From: Notospermus geniculatus
Taxonomy: Eukaryota > Nemertea > Pilidiophora > Heteronemertea > Lineidae
Reading direction: 5' to 3'
Length of the DNA stretch: 64,000 nt
Assembly (NCBI GenBank): GCA_002633025.1
Contig: NMRB01000191.1
Location: 121,418-185,417, forward strand
Positions 63,232 through 64,000 of the stretch are shown one piece after another; the first letter of the stretch is position 1, and each line of letters opens with the position of its first letter. The notes under the pieces are model-generated. The model saw nothing but the letters and a program-made list of their open reading frames with translations, was not told where the DNA came from and made no database searches. Both the position numbers and the translations under genes were made by a program.

Positions 63232-63705
63232 CAGGGGTAGGCCGCGTGCATTCACAATTTCTGCCGTAATTTGCAGTGATATTCCATTGAATGCAGGATG
63301 GAGCAAACTAGGCTAAGTTAAGCTAGGCTACGGACAGGAGGTATACCAAGTTTCCAGGCCATCTGCCGAGCTGTTCTGATAAAGACAACAGGAGACAATT
63401 GGTGTCATTTTGTAGGTATATCCTTCTTCTAAACTGACCAGTTTCCTGCATTCGCATTTTTTACCGAAATTTGCCGTCATATTCAGTTGAGCGGAGGACG
63501 AAGTGAAACTTGGCTGAGCATGCTGAGGACAGGAGGTAACCAAAGTTTCCAGGCCACCTGCCGAGCTGTTCTGATAAGGGCAACAGGAGACAATTGGTGT
63601 CATTTTGTAGGTATATCCTTCTTCTAAATAGATCAGTGTCCCGTATTCGCATTTGCTGCCGCAATTCGCCGTCACATTCCATTTAACGCAGGATGGAGCG
63701 AACTG
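63232..63705 (-). pseudogene. Three cysteine-rich 65-codon units, block 2
   Basis: Direct duplicate of block 1, shifted by about 832 bases. Units one and two are again in frame and 195 bases apart. The second ends TWYTSCP followed by a stop, and the third is 200 bases on, out of frame. Several differences from block 1 change amino acids (for example EEGYTYK against EEAYTYK, and SSAGGLET against SSADGLET), so there is no sign of protein-level constraint between blocks. Confidence 0.4.
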
Positions 63706-63735
63706 CCTACCAGTACCAGCTTAGGCCTCTGCCTT

Positions 63736-64000
63736 GTTACGTTACAAAATCTCTCCAGTTGTGAGATTTTGTAACTTTACAAAATCTCACCACTGGAGAG
63801 ATAACAGATAACAGATAACTGGAGAGATAACAAAATCTCACCACTGGAGATTTTTTAACGTTACAAAATCTCACCACTTGAGAGGTTTTGTAACGTTACA
63901 AAATCTCTCAGTGATGAGATTTTGTAACATTACAAAGTCTCTCCAGTGGTGAGATTTTATAAATCTCACCACTGGAGAGATTTTGTAACGTTACAAAATC
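63736..64000. repeat. Palindromic 35-base satellite, array 3, runs off the window
   Basis: The same 35-base unit starts again at 63736 with the TTGTTACGTTACAAAATCTC phrase that opens array 2. A local AGATAACAG triplication interrupts it near 63798-63830. The window ends inside a unit, so the array continues. Confidence 0.92.

Larger units (their letters stand above)
62904..63735. repeat. Higher-order repeat unit of about 832 bases
   Basis: Array 2 plus its spacer forms one complete unit. The preceding unit (array 1 plus spacer) and the start of the next (array 3) show the same order. Matching points in successive units are 832-834 bases apart. Confidence 0.88.

Noticed and set aside
1-64000. 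Bacterial features: operons, ribosome binding sites, CRISPR arrays, insertion sequences
   Set aside because: No coding density, no spaced identical direct repeats with unique spacers and no transposase; the window is animal-type DNA.

Overview
The window reads as intron or intergenic DNA of an invertebrate animal. It is AT-rich, has no long open reading frame, and is full of short degenerate tandem arrays and inverted repeats. The recurring words TAGGCCTA and TACATGTA, the tRNA-derived SINE-like sequence, and the pattern of polymorphic contig ends left unmerged all suit a sea urchin or related echinoderm. That assignment is an inference from style; no marker gene confirms it.

Layout. 1-35 kb: mostly plain single-copy sequence with a 508-base gap (5425-5932), a foldback near 0.55 kb, three degenerate minisatellites (3.1, 22.5 and 33.3 kb), and one weak candidate for coding exons (20.57-21.16 kb). 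35.3-35.5 kb: an almost perfect 80-base-arm hairpin. 35.9-42.0 kb: a 3.04-kb segment present twice in direct orientation, separated by one 'n'. 44.6-45.7 kb: a 0.54-kb segment twice around a second single 'n'. 46.98-47.11 kb: four identical 32-base repeats. 48.7-48.97 kb: five 58-59-base repeats. 54.16 kb: the head of a tRNA-derived SINE. 56.8-58.4 kb: a third duplicated block around a single 'n', carrying two 13-base minisatellites. 58.7-59.1 kb: a rearranged repeat cluster with a hairpin. 60.3-64.0 kb: a GC- and CpG-richer end with a 338-base TIR element nested in a second SINE-like head, followed by an approximately 832-base higher-order repeat that runs off the window.

The most unusual region is 62.0-64.0 kb. 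Arrays of a 35-base, almost fully palindromic unit (core GTAACGTTAC) alternate with spacers. On the minus strand each spacer encodes three tandem 65-codon cysteine-rich units, of which the third is out of frame or stopped. I do not recognise the domain.

The three single-'n' junctions look like overlapping ends of allelic contigs that were not merged, so about 4 kb of the apparent duplication is probably not real. No complete gene, RNA gene, CRISPR array or operon can be supported. Candidate exons are given with low confidence, and no set of genes can be said to work together here.
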